DNA of 64,000 nucleotides from an uncultured Eubacteriales bacterium (lineage in GTDB: Bacteria; Bacillota; Clostridia; Oscillospirales; Acutalibacteraceae). A program made the position numbers and the translations under genes. Positions 8,169-15,875 of this stretch are shown here, one piece after another. Within the stretch, counting starts at the first letter, position 1. Every line of letters begins with the position of its first letter. The stretch lies in NCBI GenBank assembly GCA_900317025.1, contig ONFG01000007.1, positions 29,626-93,625 on the forward strand. The letters are read 5' to 3'. The notes under the pieces were generated by a model, which had not been told where the DNA came from, did no database searches, and saw only the letters and a program-made list of their open reading frames with translations.

Positions 8169-8606
8169 TTATTCTGCCGAGGCCTTGGCTAGGGCATCGC
8201 CGACCGCCTCTTTGAATTCATCGTAGTTTACGGTTGCGCCGCTTATCGCATCGACGCCCTCAAGCGTGCCGGCGCTCACGTACATCTCGGCGTACTTGTC
8301 GGCAGCCTGTACCGCCTTCTGAGCCTTCATGCGGTTCTCCTTTGTGAGATCGACGCCGTAGTTTTCACCTTTAAGTGTACCGTCAAGCTCATACGTTTTG
8401 AATGTGCAGGATATAATCTTGTTGTCCTTCACTTCAAGCTCGACCTCGCCGTAGCCTGCGCCGTTGCCGTCTTCGTCGGCGTTTCTGTCTGCACTCCGTC
8501 CGGTGTAGGTGCCGTCGTTGAGCTGCGAAGGCACTGACACTTCGCCGCACGCTGCGAACGACAAAAGCAGCACGCACGCTGCGATAACGGATATGATCTT
8601 TTTCAT
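8169..8606 (-). CDS. FMN-binding domain lipoprotein
   Basis: 145 residues. Lipoprotein signal peptide with lipobox LSFAAC (Cys about 20), then one FMN_bind domain ending in VDAISGATVNYDEF. In this family the Thr of the SGAT motif is the site to which ApbE-type flavin transferases attach FMN through a phosphoester, giving a surface redox carrier as in NqrC/RnfG and Listeria PplA. The start ATG overlaps the stop of the upstream ATPase gene by 4 bp (ATGA). In the C. jejuni and E. coli Fet iron loci a thioredoxin-like protein often follows the ABC genes; here an FMN carrier takes that place. No ApbE gene is in the window, so the transferase would be encoded elsewhere. Confidence 0.85.
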   Translation of the reverse strand: MKKIISVIAACVLLLSFAACGEVSVPSQLNDGTYTGRSADRNADEDGNGAGYGEVELEVKDNKIISCTFKTYELDGTLKGENYGVDLTKENRMKAQKAVQAADKYAEMYVSAGTLEGVDAISGATVNYDEFKEAVGDALAKASAE

Positions 8607-9304
8607 GGCGTATCTCTCCTTTTTATTTTTTCGGAAAACAACTCGTTTTTCTTGTCGGAAACGATCTTACCGTGGTCGAGACGGACGATGCGCTGCGCCT
8701 GTTCGCCGACCTCGGGGTCGTGAGTTACGACTACAAGACTCGTACCCTCCTTGTGGAGCTGCTTAAAGATGTCGAGCACGATGTTTTCGTTTGCCTCGTC
8801 GAGGTTGCCGGTCGGCTCGTCGGCGAGTATAAGCTCGGGCGAATTGATAAGAGCGCGCGCGATGCAGACTCGCTGCTGCTCGCCGCCCGAAAGCTGGCTC
8901 GGCAGGTGCTTTGCCCTTTCTTTAAGCCCCACTCTTTCGAGAGCCGCGAGAGCCTCCTTTTCGTCGGGCATACTGTGGTAATACTGCGCTACCATGACGT
9001 TTTCCACTGCGTTAAGATAGTTTATCAGATGGAACTGCTGGAAGACAAGCCCGATCCTGTCGCGGTGGAATTCCGTAAGCTTACGGCGGCTCTCCTTGGA
9101 GATATCCTTGCCGTCAAAAATCACCTGACCCGACGACGGCTTATCCATGCAGCCGATTATGTTCATCATCGTACTTTTGCCCGAGCCTGACGGACCCATT
9201 ATGGCGATCCACTCGCCCTTGTCCACGCTAAGGCTGACGTTGTCGAGCGCGTGAAGGTCGCCGTAGACCTTTGATATATTTTTCAATTCAAGTACCTTGC
9301 TCAT
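8603..9304 (-). CDS. ABC transporter ATP-binding protein of the iron locus
   Basis: 233 residues, LolD/MacB-type ATPase. Walker [10 protein letters not shown] (about 39-47), Q-loop VFQQFHL, signature LSGGEQQR, Walker [14 protein letters not shown] and switch His in VVTHDPE. It lies 22 bp downstream of one FtsX-type permease and just after the second, so the likely complex is two different permeases with this ATPase. The gene set corresponds to the ATPase and two permeases of the C. jejuni Cj1658-1665 and E. coli FetMP-FetABCDEF loci, which act together with an FTR1-like permease and P19. The cargo or mechanical role in those systems is not settled. Confidence 0.9.
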   Translation of the reverse strand: MSKVLELKNISKVYGDLHALDNVSLSVDKGEWIAIMGPSGSGKSTMMNIIGCMDKPSSGQVIFDGKDISKESRRKLTEFHRDRIGLVFQQFHLINYLNAVENVMVAQYYHSMPDEKEALAALERVGLKERAKHLPSQLSGGEQQRVCIARALINSPELILADEPTGNLDEANENIVLDIFKQLHKEGTSLVVVTHDPEVGEQAQRIVRLDHGKIVSDKKNELFSEKIKRRDTP

Positions 9305-9326
9305 TTGTATTCTCCTTCAAAAGTCG

Positions 9327-10532
9327 TTACTCGCCTTTAAGCACGATAGCCGGGTCGACGTCGACCGCGCTCTTAATCGGCACGAGGCACGCTAGACCCG
9401 TCACAAGAACGGATGCGGCTATCGTTATCGGTATAAGAAGCGGGCGGAATGCGATCGAGCTGCCAAAGACGTTCATGCTGACGATCTGGGCGAAGTAGTA
9501 GCCCAACACCGAACCAAGTATGCCGCCGAAGCCGCCGAGCACAAGACACTCGCTCATGAATTCGGCGATGATGCTGCCGTTGAGCGCGCCGAGCGCCTTG
9601 CGAAGGGCGATCTCACGGCGGCGCTCCGTTATAACGGCTGTCATCGTCGTTGCAACGCAGATCATCGTGAGCACGAGCACAACGGCTGTCACAATGAAGA
9701 CAAGCGACTGCAGCTTTGTAAGTACGGTGCTTTCGGAAGCAGTAACGCGCTTTACAAGCTTCGCCGAAACGCTTTCCGAGCTTTCGTTTATCCTCTCGAC
9801 CGCCTCCGTCAGACGCTCCTGCATCGCTGCCGCGCTGACCTCTACGATATCGCACCCCCTGTCGCTGAGCGTCAGGCTCTCGGCGTCTTCAAGGGAGATG
9901 TATATGTAATCCTCCTCCGAGCCGCCCGTTTCTAGAATTCCCGCAACGGTGAGATCAAGGCTGTGGTCGCAGTACATCTCTCCCGTTTCGGGGTCGCTGT
10001 ACATCTCATATGAGGGGATATCGGCGGTATTGATATCGCTCGTGACCTCAAAGGTGTTTACCGCCGAGAACGAGTCGCCCTCTTTAACGCCGAGGCTTTC
10101 CGCCGCCTTTGCGCCCACGAGCGCCTGCCCGCTGCTTTTCGGAAGGCTGCCAACAATGTGCCAGTAGGGGCTTGTTTTCAAAACGGAGTCAAAGTCCACG
10201 CCCGCAAGCGTCTGGGGCTGATTGTGAATCTGAGTGTTTTCGTAGCGGTACGGCGTATAGCCCTCAAGCTCTTCGTCCGTAAACTCTGCAACGCATTTTT
10301 CAAGCTCCCCGCGGTTGATGTATCCGTCACCGGAAGGGGTGAGAATAACGTTTGCGCCGTAGCTCCTGAACTGCGCGCTCATCTGGCGTGGAACGTCGTA
10401 ATATATCATTTCAAGTCCGGAAAGGATTGTTGCGCCGACAACGACGGCGAGCAGCGCGACTATCATTCTCGAGCGTCTTCGCAGAAGCGACGCCATGACC
10501 ATCCAGACAAACATTTTATGCTTTGTGTTCAT
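9327..10532 (-). CDS. FtsX-type ABC permease 2 of the iron locus
   Basis: 401 residues: N-terminal TM helix (about 18-40), extracytoplasmic domain (about 45-270) and C-terminal FtsX domain with three TM helices (about 280-395), including the typical ITERRREIALRKALGA loop. ATG 10532 has AAGGGAG about seven bases upstream. It lies 12 bp after the other permease gene and 22 bp before the ATPase gene. Together they look like a heteromeric MacB-like transporter. The external domain is acidic but has no Cys-rich metal site that I can see. Confidence 0.85.
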   Translation of the reverse strand: MNTKHKMFVWMVMASLLRRRSRMIVALLAVVVGATILSGLEMIYYDVPRQMSAQFRSYGANVILTPSGDGYINRGELEKCVAEFTDEELEGYTPYRYENTQIHNQPQTLAGVDFDSVLKTSPYWHIVGSLPKSSGQALVGAKAAESLGVKEGDSFSAVNTFEVTSDINTADIPSYEMYSDPETGEMYCDHSLDLTVAGILETGGSEEDYIYISLEDAESLTLSDRGCDIVEVSAAAMQERLTEAVERINESSESVSAKLVKRVTASESTVLTKLQSLVFIVTAVVLVLTMICVATTMTAVITERRREIALRKALGALNGSIIAEFMSECLVLGGFGGILGSVLGYYFAQIVSMNVFGSSIAFRPLLIPITIAASVLVTGLACLVPIKSAVDVDPAIVLKGE

Positions 10533-10544
10533 TTATGATCTCCC

Positions 10545-11843
10545 TTAATGCCCGCCGTGGAGGACCTCCGACGGACGAAGTCTGAGCAGTATTCTGATCG
10601 CCGGGATACTACCGACGAGCGTTACGCCGATTATCAGCACAACGACGATAAACGCTACCATGCCGTTCATGTCGATCGACGACGAGAAGACCGACCTGCC
10701 GATTATCTGCGCAAAGCCACAACCCATGAAGTAGCCCGCAGCCGCGCCGATCATCGAGGTGATCGTGATCTCGGTCAGCACAAGCAGCGTTACCTGACCG
10801 TTTGTCGCGCCAACGGCCTTTAAAAGTGCAAGCTCGCTCGAGCGCTCCATAACGCCAGAGGTGACAAGGTTCGAGATGCCGAGCGTTGCGCCGATAAGGC
10901 TCATGAATGTGATAAGCGTCATTAGAAGCTGCGTCTTTTCGAGTATTTTGCCCTCGGAGTCGGCTATCTGGCGAACGGCAGACGCCGAAGCCTCCGGGAT
11001 AGCCTCCTGTATCTGGAAGCAGATAGAGCTTACGTAAGCCGTGCAGTACCAGAGGTCGTATTCATCGCCCGAAAGCAGCGAGGGGTTTCTCGCCGCCTTT
11101 ACGGCAAGCTCATCATCGGGCGAGGTTATGGCGCTGACCTCGACCTTTTTCACAAGCTCGTTCTCACCGGAAAGGCGCTGCTGCGCCGAAAGCGTTGTGT
11201 AAACGCGGGAATCGTCGTCGTCGCCCGACTCGAATATCCCGGTAACGGTGAGCTTCTCTTCACTTTTTTTGCCCTCGACGGTGATCGTGTCGCCGGCGCG
11301 GATACCCTTATCCTTTGCGAGAGCCGAGCCAACCATAGCGAATGCGTCGCCGTCAAGCTTCTGCTCGTCGAGCCACTCCCCCTCTTCGATGTCCCACCAG
11401 CTTCTGAGGTTTGTAACGCCGGTGTCGCGCTCATAGGTCGTACCTTTTTTTGTAAACTCAAGGCGGTGGCCGAACCATGAGCCGATAAGAGTTACTTCGC
11501 TGCCGTCAAGCATGACGGTACTGTCGTTTACGGGCGCAAAATCGGTGATGTTGTTCGCCCAGAAGATCGTAAGCAGCTCGCCGAGCTTATCCTGCGGGAT
11601 GTAGTCCGTTTCTCCCGAGTCGTCTTCGACGTTGTAAAGCTTGTCGATAACTGCCTGTGACTTCGCCGTGACCGTTATATTAGAGCCGTAAGTTTTCAGC
11701 TCCTCATTTATCTTGTCGCCGACATCGAGCATCACGTTAAGCATCGCCGCCGCGATGGACGCTCCGAGAGCTACCGTTACCGCGATCATGAGCAGCTTTT
11801 TCCATTGGCGGGTAAACGTTCCCCTCAACATTCTGAAAAACAC
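10545..11843 (-). CDS. FtsX-type ABC permease 1 of the iron locus
   Basis: 432 residues with the same topology as its neighbour: TM helix at about 14-36, an external domain, then three C-terminal TM helices with the loop VMERSSELALLKAVGATNG. The start is GTG 11843, five to eight bases after GGGGGCGG; the next in-frame ATG is at 11831 but would be too far from that site. The external domain contains a short GSWFGHRLEF segment that I recall from the homologous permeases of P19-linked loci. It follows the DUF2318 gene by 13 bp. Confidence 0.83.
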   Translation of the reverse strand: MFFRMLRGTFTRQWKKLLMIAVTVALGASIAAAMLNVMLDVGDKINEELKTYGSNITVTAKSQAVIDKLYNVEDDSGETDYIPQDKLGELLTIFWANNITDFAPVNDSTVMLDGSEVTLIGSWFGHRLEFTKKGTTYERDTGVTNLRSWWDIEEGEWLDEQKLDGDAFAMVGSALAKDKGIRAGDTITVEGKKSEEKLTVTGIFESGDDDDSRVYTTLSAQQRLSGENELVKKVEVSAITSPDDELAVKAARNPSLLSGDEYDLWYCTAYVSSICFQIQEAIPEASASAVRQIADSEGKILEKTQLLMTLITFMSLIGATLGISNLVTSGVMERSSELALLKAVGATNGQVTLLVLTEITITSMIGAAAGYFMGCGFAQIIGRSVFSSSIDMNGMVAFIVVVLIIGVTLVGSIPAIRILLRLRPSEVLHGGH

Positions 11844-11856
11844 ATTTTCCGCCCCC

Positions 11857-13152
11857 TTACTTCTTAAAGTGATTCTTGTTTTTTATCATCTCGTCTATCG
11901 GGATCGTGATCCCGTTTTCGTCGATATCGTAATCAATGATGATCGGGTTGCATCCGCCCTTCATGCCAATTGTCGTCTTGTTCATCACAACGTTGCACTT
12001 TTTGCAGACGATCTGATTGTCCTTGTTCTCGTAGTAGCCCGCCTCGCCGCAGATGTCGCAGGCGTCAAGCCCTACGCCGTAGTTGTTTGTATTCTCCTGC
12101 TTTAGCACAACGATGAAACGCACAAGCGTGCCGTCGTCGGTCGTGTAGCCGAAGCGGTGAAGGTGACCGTCTTCTACCGTTTCAAGAGGTACGAAGAGCG
12201 TGTCGCTTTCCGTTATCGGGTCTTCGACGGGCGCCTCCTTTATCTCTACCGTGTTGAGCTTTACAAAGAGCGTCGAGCAGAGAATCGCCATAACAAAGCC
12301 GATAAGAAGGAAGACGAAGCTGCGCTTTGCCGTGCGCCACACAGCCTTTTGCTTTCGGTGCTCGGCGTTCGTGGAGTACGGCTCCTTAGCGGTGCGGCTC
12401 TTGACGATCAGGAACACGCCGACCGCCGTTATGACGGCAAAGAGCCCGTATGTGTAGAAACTCGAGCGGTTGTTGCTTGCCGCGGCAAAGCTGAACAGCA
12501 CTTCGCTGTCAACGATCTTTCTCGGAGTGAGAACGAGCATTAGCCTTGCAAAGCCGTAGACTGCGTAGAGAACATTCACTGCGTAAAACACAGCGCAAAG
12601 CAGCTTCGTAAAGCCTTTCTTTGCAGCCACCGTGCAGATCTTGCAAACGGCGATCGCCGACACAAGGCATACAAGCAGACCAAGCAGATAACCGCCGAGG
12701 CGGAAAAGATACTCAGTTGACAAGATTCCGCTGGCTCCGCTGTCAAACTTGAACGGGTAGATCATTACGTTCGGCGCGGTGCAGTAGATATAAGACGCCA
12801 TGAGCAGACCGGTCGAAGCCGAAACTATGATCTCGCCCGCCGACTCAAACCGCTTGGAGTTTGTCCTGTGGAAAAAACCTTTTGCAAAGATTACAAATAG
12901 CACCGCCGTTAAAACGAAGAGTGCAAGCGAAATGCCGTAGCCCCACGCACCGACCTTCCAGCCTCCCGTCAAGCGGCGAGTATTCGTGATGTATGTACGT
13001 ACACCGGCGACGATAAGCCCCAATGTGATCCCGCAGCGGAATATTACCTTGCCCCTGTCGGAGCAAAAGCGGTCGATAAAAGCAAGCATTACGCCAAGGA
13101 TCAGAGAAACAGCGAGGATATCGCCCGTGACGTTGATAAGATATGTAAGCAT
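11857..13152 (-). CDS. DUF2318 (Fe-S-containing-like) polytopic membrane protein
   Basis: 431 residues. The N-terminal two-thirds has about eight TM helices, and the C-terminal domain (about 320-431) carries CDICGEAGYY and CKKCNVVMN plus a Cys in KGGCNPI, the metal/redox-site pattern of DUF2318. Family members sit next to FTR1 and P19 genes in many bacteria (Cj1660 in C. jejuni), where they are thought to help iron handling or reduction at the outer face of the membrane. ATG 13152 is preferred over ATG 13170 because GGGTGAA lies before it and nothing resembling a ribosome binding site precedes the other. The Cys-rich domain should be extracytoplasmic. Confidence 0.82.
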   Translation of the reverse strand: MLTYLINVTGDILAVSLILGVMLAFIDRFCSDRGKVIFRCGITLGLIVAGVRTYITNTRRLTGGWKVGAWGYGISLALFVLTAVLFVIFAKGFFHRTNSKRFESAGEIIVSASTGLLMASYIYCTAPNVMIYPFKFDSGASGILSTEYLFRLGGYLLGLLVCLVSAIAVCKICTVAAKKGFTKLLCAVFYAVNVLYAVYGFARLMLVLTPRKIVDSEVLFSFAAASNNRSSFYTYGLFAVITAVGVFLIVKSRTAKEPYSTNAEHRKQKAVWRTAKRSFVFLLIGFVMAILCSTLFVKLNTVEIKEAPVEDPITESDTLFVPLETVEDGHLHRFGYTTDDGTLVRFIVVLKQENTNNYGVGLDACDICGEAGYYENKDNQIVCKKCNVVMNKTTIGMKGGCNPIIIDYDIDENGITIPIDEMIKNKNHFKK

Positions 13153-13199
13153 TATTTCACCCTGTTGCATATTTTAGGTTTTGGGGCTAAAGCCGCCGA

Positions 13200-13248
13200 T
13201 AGCTCCGGCGCAGGCGGCAAAAAAAACGCCGCTGCAAACCGGAGCTTC
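13200..13248 (-). other. Strong intercistronic stem-loop between the P19 and DUF2318 genes
   Basis: AGCTCCGG (13201-13208) pairs with CCGGAGCT (13239-13246), and inside it GCAGGCGGC pairs with GCCGCTGC around an A-rich loop. There is no U-run after it in the direction of transcription, so it is more likely an mRNA-stabilising or processing hairpin at the 3' side of the P19 message than a full terminator. It sits in the only long gap inside the operon. Confidence 0.55.
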
Positions 13249-13290
13249 TCGTGCCAAGGCCCCGTAAACCCCGGCAATATTATTTATAGA

Positions 13291-13980
13291 TTACTCGGCC
13301 CAAGCGCCGTCTGTGAACTGCCACTTGTCGTAAGTGTACTCGATAGCATCGGGGAACTCGTGAGTTTCCGGGCCTGTTTCGTCTGTGTGGATAAGGTATG
13401 TTGAGGAATCGGGGAACTTAACGGTAAACTTGACCGTGTAAAGTCCGTCGCCTGCCATCTTGATGTTCGCGCCGTAGTGCGGACCGTCGGAAGCTGCCAT
13501 CGGCATGAATGTGCCTTCGCTGACCTTGGAGTTGTCATCGTTCTTTGTTACTTCGTAGTTGACTGTGAGGTACGGAACCCAGTCGCCCGTGCCGTAGCCG
13601 AGACCGTTCTGAAGAGCGGAAACGTCAAGCTCGAGGTGGCAGTCGTAATCCTCTGCCTTGTAGCCGCCGGTCATGTCAACAGGCTGGAAGTATACTGCGT
13701 TGAGGTTGAGGAATTCCTTCTCAACGCCCGAGAAGATCTCGACCTCTGTGAAACCGAGGTCCTCGCCGTCGTCCGCTTCTTCTCCGGCAGCGCTCTCTGC
13801 TGCGCTCTCTGCTGCGCTCTCTGCTGCGCTCTCTTCAGCCGCGGACTCTACAGCTGCTGCAGACGATGTGTCGTCTGCCGTGCTGCTTGTTGTTGTGGAA
13901 GCCGTATCGCAGGCTGCCATGCTTACGGAAAGCATCATAGCTGCAAGTGCAGCCGCAATGATCTTGCTGTACTTCTTCAT
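13291..13980 (-). CDS. P19/FetP-type iron-transport lipoprotein
   Basis: 229 residues, start ATG 13980 after GGAGGAG. Lipoprotein signal with lipobox VSMAAC (Cys about 24), then a Ser/Thr/Ala linker with a 12-bp DNA repeat encoding AESA units, then the P19 (Iron_transport) domain, about 80-229. Metal-site residues of C. jejuni P19 appear kept: the HLE of CHLELDVSA (His and Glu ligands), and Met and His in MPMAASDGPHYG. Near the end is another His-rich patch, HTDETGPETHEFP. It should capture ferric/cupric-type ions outside the membrane and hand iron to FTR1, encoded 85 bp upstream. The Gram-positive protein is lipid-anchored instead of periplasmic. Confidence 0.88.
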   Translation of the reverse strand: MKKYSKIIAAALAAMMLSVSMAACDTASTTTSSTADDTSSAAAVESAAEESAAESAAESAAESAAGEEADDGEDLGFTEVEIFSGVEKEFLNLNAVYFQPVDMTGGYKAEDYDCHLELDVSALQNGLGYGTGDWVPYLTVNYEVTKNDDNSKVSEGTFMPMAASDGPHYGANIKMAGDGLYTVKFTVKFPDSSTYLIHTDETGPETHEFPDAIEYTYDKWQFTDGAWAE

Positions 13981-14065
13981 TATATTCTCCTCCAAAACTA
14001 ATTGATATATAGTGTGTATTGTCAACAAACCGATCTATACGGGTCAGATCGGAGTATTGCGGGGA

Positions 14066-15469
14066 TCAGTCTGCCTTCAGGGTTTTCTTGCCTTCGGGCT
14101 TCTTCACGATCGTAAGAACGAAGGTGATGATCGTGATAACAGTGAGTATGAGCTGCGGTGCGAGCGTTATCCATGTCGGGTAGATGCCGAAGAACGCAAG
14201 CGCGTCGTTGCCTGACATCCACGAAAGCGCCGGTATCGTGCCGGCAAGACTCTGAACAAAGCCGCCGATCTTCTCGGCAAGACCGCCGTCGAGGAAAAGC
14301 TCCCACATACCGGAGCCGAGGAACGCGATCGACATTACCGCCATCAATATACTTGTCGCCATAAAGAACGGCTTCAGCGGAAGCTTCACACCGAACACGC
14401 GGATAAGTACGAAGATAAGCGCTACCACCGCAAGTCCGAGGACGATGCCGCCGAACACAGCGAGGAAGCCGTGTTCCATCGAGCCTGCCCTTGAAAAATA
14501 CTGCTGGCAGAAAAGGATCACCTCGGCGCCCTCGCGGAACACAGCGAGGAACGACGTTGCGCCAAGCGCGATGAGCTTGCCGCTGTCGGCAGAGCTTGAG
14601 ACCTTGCCGGAAATGTAGCTTGTCCATGCGTCGGACTCCGCCTTTGAGATCATCCAGTTGGAAACGTAGATCAAAACGGCCACGGCAAGCAGTGCCGTAA
14701 CGCCCTCCGTTATCTCCTGCGGTATCGAGTTGCTCGTGCCGCTCGTTATCGTGTAGAGTACTATCGCAAGCGCCACGCTCGCTGCAAGTGCGACGACAGC
14801 GCCGGCATATACGTAAACGGTACCCTTTTTGTTTTCGGTCTTGATGAGGTATGCGACCATCGCGCCAACGATGAGTATCGCCTCGAGGCCTTCACGCAGG
14901 ATAATACCGAAGACTGCCGCAAACGTCGCCCAGGCAAGACCGCCACCGGAGCTTTCCTCGCCGTCCTCGTTGGTATATCCAAAAAGGGCGTCGAGCGTGT
15001 CTGCGTCTTCGCGGAGCATCGAAACGAGCTTGTCGACCTCGCTTCTCACCTCTTCGGGGCTTGCGCCGTTGTTGACCGCTTTCTTCATGTTTGAGAACTG
15101 AAGCTCTACCTCGTTGACTCGCGCGCCCGAGATGTAACCCATAACGGTCTTTTCATAGCCCGAGGTCTCGTACCAGAAGCCGTAAGCATTTGTAAACGGC
15201 TTGTAATAGCCGTCGTCGCCCTCTCTCTCAGTTCCCGACTCGTAGCGCCTCAAGCCCTCTTCGAGCAAATTTGAGATCTGGTCGGTGATGTCGTTGTACG
15301 TTATCGTTTTTGTACCGTCGGGGTTCTCGGCGGCGACGTACTTTTTGTACGATAGGTAATAGTCCGCCGCGGCGTCGCCGTCTGCATACGCCGTGAGCGC
15401 CGACATACCCGCAAAAACAATCAGAAGAAGCAGCGCCGAAAGCAGCCTCCTCATCGTTCTTTTCTGCAT
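14066..15469 (-). CDS. FTR1 family iron permease
   Basis: 467 residues. Signal peptide (about 1-31), an N-terminal external domain rich in charged residues (about 32-150), then about seven TM helices. Both REXXE iron-binding motifs of FTR1 are present: REGLE in ILREGLEAILIVG and REGAE in VFREGAEVILF. It imports iron, ferric in the yeast paradigm and of uncertain valence in FetM/EfeU-like systems. ATG 15469 with GGGGAGG ten bases upstream is chosen; an earlier TTG at 15505 has no ribosome binding site. First gene of the 14-gene leftward operon. Confidence 0.9.
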   Translation of the reverse strand: MQKRTMRRLLSALLLLIVFAGMSALTAYADGDAAADYYLSYKKYVAAENPDGTKTITYNDITDQISNLLEEGLRRYESGTEREGDDGYYKPFTNAYGFWYETSGYEKTVMGYISGARVNEVELQFSNMKKAVNNGASPEEVRSEVDKLVSMLREDADTLDALFGYTNEDGEESSGGGLAWATFAAVFGIILREGLEAILIVGAMVAYLIKTENKKGTVYVYAGAVVALAASVALAIVLYTITSGTSNSIPQEITEGVTALLAVAVLIYVSNWMISKAESDAWTSYISGKVSSSADSGKLIALGATSFLAVFREGAEVILFCQQYFSRAGSMEHGFLAVFGGIVLGLAVVALIFVLIRVFGVKLPLKPFFMATSILMAVMSIAFLGSGMWELFLDGGLAEKIGGFVQSLAGTIPALSWMSGNDALAFFGIYPTWITLAPQLILTVITIITFVLTIVKKPEGKKTLKAD

Positions 15470-15593
15470 ATTATGATGACCTCCCCTTATCTTTGATACG
15501 AACAAGCAGGTTCTGGGTTATAAACATCTAACCTCCGCCCTAAAAAAAAGCCCTGCCTACATATCACAGGAAATTGTAGTCGCATTGTGACGC

Positions 15594-15609
15594 GTTAGAG
15601 GATTCTAAC
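15594..15609. promoter_or_regulatory. Palindromic operator candidate at the start site of the iron operon
   Basis: GTTAGAGGATTCTAAC is a perfect inverted repeat with 6-bp arms and a 4-bp centre. It lies immediately downstream of the predicted transcription start, where a repressor would block the promoter. The flank TTAG..CTAA recalls DtxR/IdeR-type sites but does not fit that consensus fully, and it is not a good Fur box. The regulator is therefore left open. Confidence 0.5.
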
Positions 15610-15617
15610 TATCTTTA

Positions 15618-15646
15618 AGTTTATCACAGCTAACTTGTTTTGTCAA
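15618..15646 (-). promoter_or_regulatory. Sigma-A promoter of the iron/redox operon
   Basis: TTGACA (15646-15641) and TAAACT (15623-15618), 17 bp apart on the minus strand. The predicted start is near 15611, leaving a leader of about 140 bases before the FTR1 gene. The leader contains a short CTACA/TGTAG hairpin followed by a U-rich stretch (about 15542-15580) that could act in attenuation; that part is weak. Confidence 0.7.
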
Positions 15647-15811
15647 TACTTCTTGAAAGTCCAATATGTATTTTCGGTAATTTGCAATAAAAAGCTTTAC
15701 TGTTTTGTTCAGTTATACTAGCTTAACTTACAAATGTCTTTTTCTCATTATTGACGCTTTGTCCAAAGGCGTTCCGAGTTACACACATAAAACTTGGTTT
15801 AAAGAAGCGTA

Positions 15812-15850
15812 TAAAAAAACGCACCCTCTCGTTTTGAACAAAAGGGTGCG
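15812..15850 (-). terminator. Terminator of the UDP-sugar pyrophosphorylase gene
   Basis: CGCACCCT (15820-15827) pairs with AGGGTGCG (15843-15850). On the minus strand the stem is followed by a run of seven T. It separates this gene from the downstream iron operon. Confidence 0.8.
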
Positions 15851-15875
15851 TCGTTCATATTATTCTCTTATCGTA

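Larger units (their letters stand above)
15506..15875. other. Intergenic region upstream of the iron operon
   Basis: 370 bp holding the iron-operon promoter, its operator candidate and leader on the left, an AT-rich stretch in the middle, and the terminator of the leftward UDP-sugar pyrophosphorylase gene on the right. A short rightward open frame starting at 15705 crosses that terminator and is not considered real. Confidence 0.7.

Noticed and set aside
15469-15505. Upstream TTG start for the FTR1 gene
   Set aside because: No ribosome binding site before 15505, and the signal peptide begins properly at ATG 15469 with GGGGAGG upstream.
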